DNA from: Pectinatus sp. | Lineage (GTDB): Bacteria; Bacillota; Negativicutes; Selenomonadales; Selenomonadaceae | Assembly: GCA_020025135.1 (NCBI GenBank) | Contig: JAHHSQ010000024.1 | Coordinates: forward strand, 1 to 22,438 | DNA: 22,438 bases | Direction of reading: 5' to 3' | Part shown: one piece after another, positions 21,946 to 22,438 of the stretch | How the letters are laid out: each line of letters starts with the position of its first letter | Position numbering within the stretch: the stretch's first letter is position 1 | Notes under the pieces: model-generated | What the model was told of the DNA's origin: nothing | Databases searched by the model: none | Seen by the model: the letters and a program-made list of their open reading frames with translations, nothing else | Position numbers and translations under genes: made by a program

Positions 21946-22378
21946 GAAAATAGCAATTTTTTTAGTTACCGGTTTAATAACAGCTATCATATGTACTATC
22001 AAAGGACATGTACCCTTTCTCGATGCTTTAATCGGTTGTGGAATAATCGTTGGCGTCACGATTGTGGGCATTATCCTCGCACAGGTCATTCCTGGGAATT
22101 TACCAATGGTTTTTTGGATTTCCGTATTGGCAATTTTTATTGCTACACCGCTTTCTCCAGTAGCATCTTTTGTTTCACACTATGTGGCAAAGGTCGACTT
22201 TTTAGCCATTTGTACGGTAGTTTTAACTTATGCTGGTCTGACAATTGGTAAAGACCTCGGCATGTTTAAAAAGATGTCTTGGCGCATTATCATTGTTGCT
22301 TTAGCCGTCTATACCGGCACATTTGTCTGTGCTACTTGTGTTTCACAAATTGTTTTGCATTTTGAAGGAGTAATTTAA
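21932..22378 (+). CDS. Small membrane protein paired with the DUF3100 protein
   Basis: A 148-aa protein with about five hydrophobic helices: AIFLVTGLITAIICTI, DALIGCGIIVGVTIVGIILAQVI, LPMVFWISVLAIFIATPL, FLAICTVVLTYAGLTIG and IIIVALAVYTGTFVCATCVSQIVL. I do not recognise a named family. ATG 21932 has AAAGGAGG about 11 nt upstream, within the 3' end of the DUF3100 gene, indicating coupled expression. The overlap and matched topology suggest that the two proteins form one complex. The stop at 22376-22378 lies 6 nt from the probable IS200/IS605-type end. Confidence 0.72.
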   Translation: MKLSEKIAIFLVTGLITAIICTIKGHVPFLDALIGCGIIVGVTIVGIILAQVIPGNLPMVFWISVLAIFIATPLSPVASFVSHYVAKVDFLAICTVVLTYAGLTIGKDLGMFKKMSWRIIIVALAVYTGTFVCATCVSQIVLHFEGVI

Positions 22379-22383
22379 TACTT

Positions 22384-22438
22384 TTGACATACTCCCCACG
22401 GCTAAAGCTGGGGGATTCTGGGATATTAGCGAACCTCG
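22384..22438 (-). mobile_element. Right-end hairpin of an IS200/IS605-type element (body outside the window)
   Basis: Read on the minus strand, the last bases give AGAATCCCCCAGCTTTAGCCGTGGGGAG..., then GTCAA at 22388-22384. A CCCC...GGGG hairpin with a CTTTAG loop, an AGAATC lead-in and a terminal TCAA is the usual form of the right end (and guide-RNA 3' end) of TnpB-carrying IS200/IS605 elements. The orientation puts any tnpB to the right of the window on the minus strand. Identification rests on this motif alone. Confidence 0.6.

Noticed and set aside
1..22438. CRISPR array, tRNA or rRNA genes, phage genes
   Set aside because: No regularly spaced repeats, cloverleaf-like segments, rRNA motifs or phage structural genes were seen on either strand.

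Overview
The window looks like a chromosomal segment of an anaerobic, motile Firmicute, most likely a member of the Negativicutes (Selenomonas/Veillonella relatives). This is an inference from moderate A+T content, cobamide-nucleotide-loop genes, CheX-type chemotaxis proteins, a mannose-family PTS and frequent TTG/GTG starts. No rRNA or other diagnostic marker is present.

The most striking content is three ORF-less group I self-splicing introns, each inside a different protein-coding gene within about 10 kb: 257-693 (minus) in a small membrane protein gene, 2268-2655 (minus) in a sensor histidine kinase gene, and 9827-10241 (plus) in a PHP-family phosphatase gene. Each has the P7 pair GACTA/TAGTC, a P1 helix with a U.G pair at the 5' splice site matched to its own exon, and an in-frame junction that restores one protein. 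Introns 257-693 and 9827-10241 also share a five-pair hairpin with full compensatory changes. All three carry an in-frame stop at or just after the 5' splice site, so the host proteins depend on splicing.

Layout. 1-1393 (minus): a methyltransferase followed by the intron-split membrane protein. 1511-4065 (minus): a two-component system, kinase then OmpR-type regulator, with the kinase split by an intron near its 3' end. 4327-5642 (plus): a receiver-CheX fusion overlapping a stand-alone CheX. 5698-9077 (minus): ugd, an L-threonine kinase (PduX-like) and a threonine-phosphate decarboxylase (CobD-like). 9479-10673 (plus): the intron-split PHP phosphatase. 11024-12106 (plus): a secreted repeat protein.

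12164-19126 (minus) is an operon for N-acetylgalactosamine/galactosamine use: AgaS isomerase/deaminase, EIIB, EIIC, EIID, EIIA, deacetylase, tagatose-bisphosphate aldolase and a PfkB sugar-phosphate kinase. Together these take external amino sugar to triose phosphates. A TTGACA-17-TATGAT promoter with an inverted repeat lies upstream, and a hairpin terminator lies between the EIID and EIIA genes.

19317-20633 (minus) is an M20/AbgB-like amidohydrolase. Divergent from it are a DUF3100-type membrane protein and a small membrane protein (21124-22378). The right edge (22384-22438) carries what looks like the right-end hairpin of an IS200/IS605-type element whose body lies outside the window.
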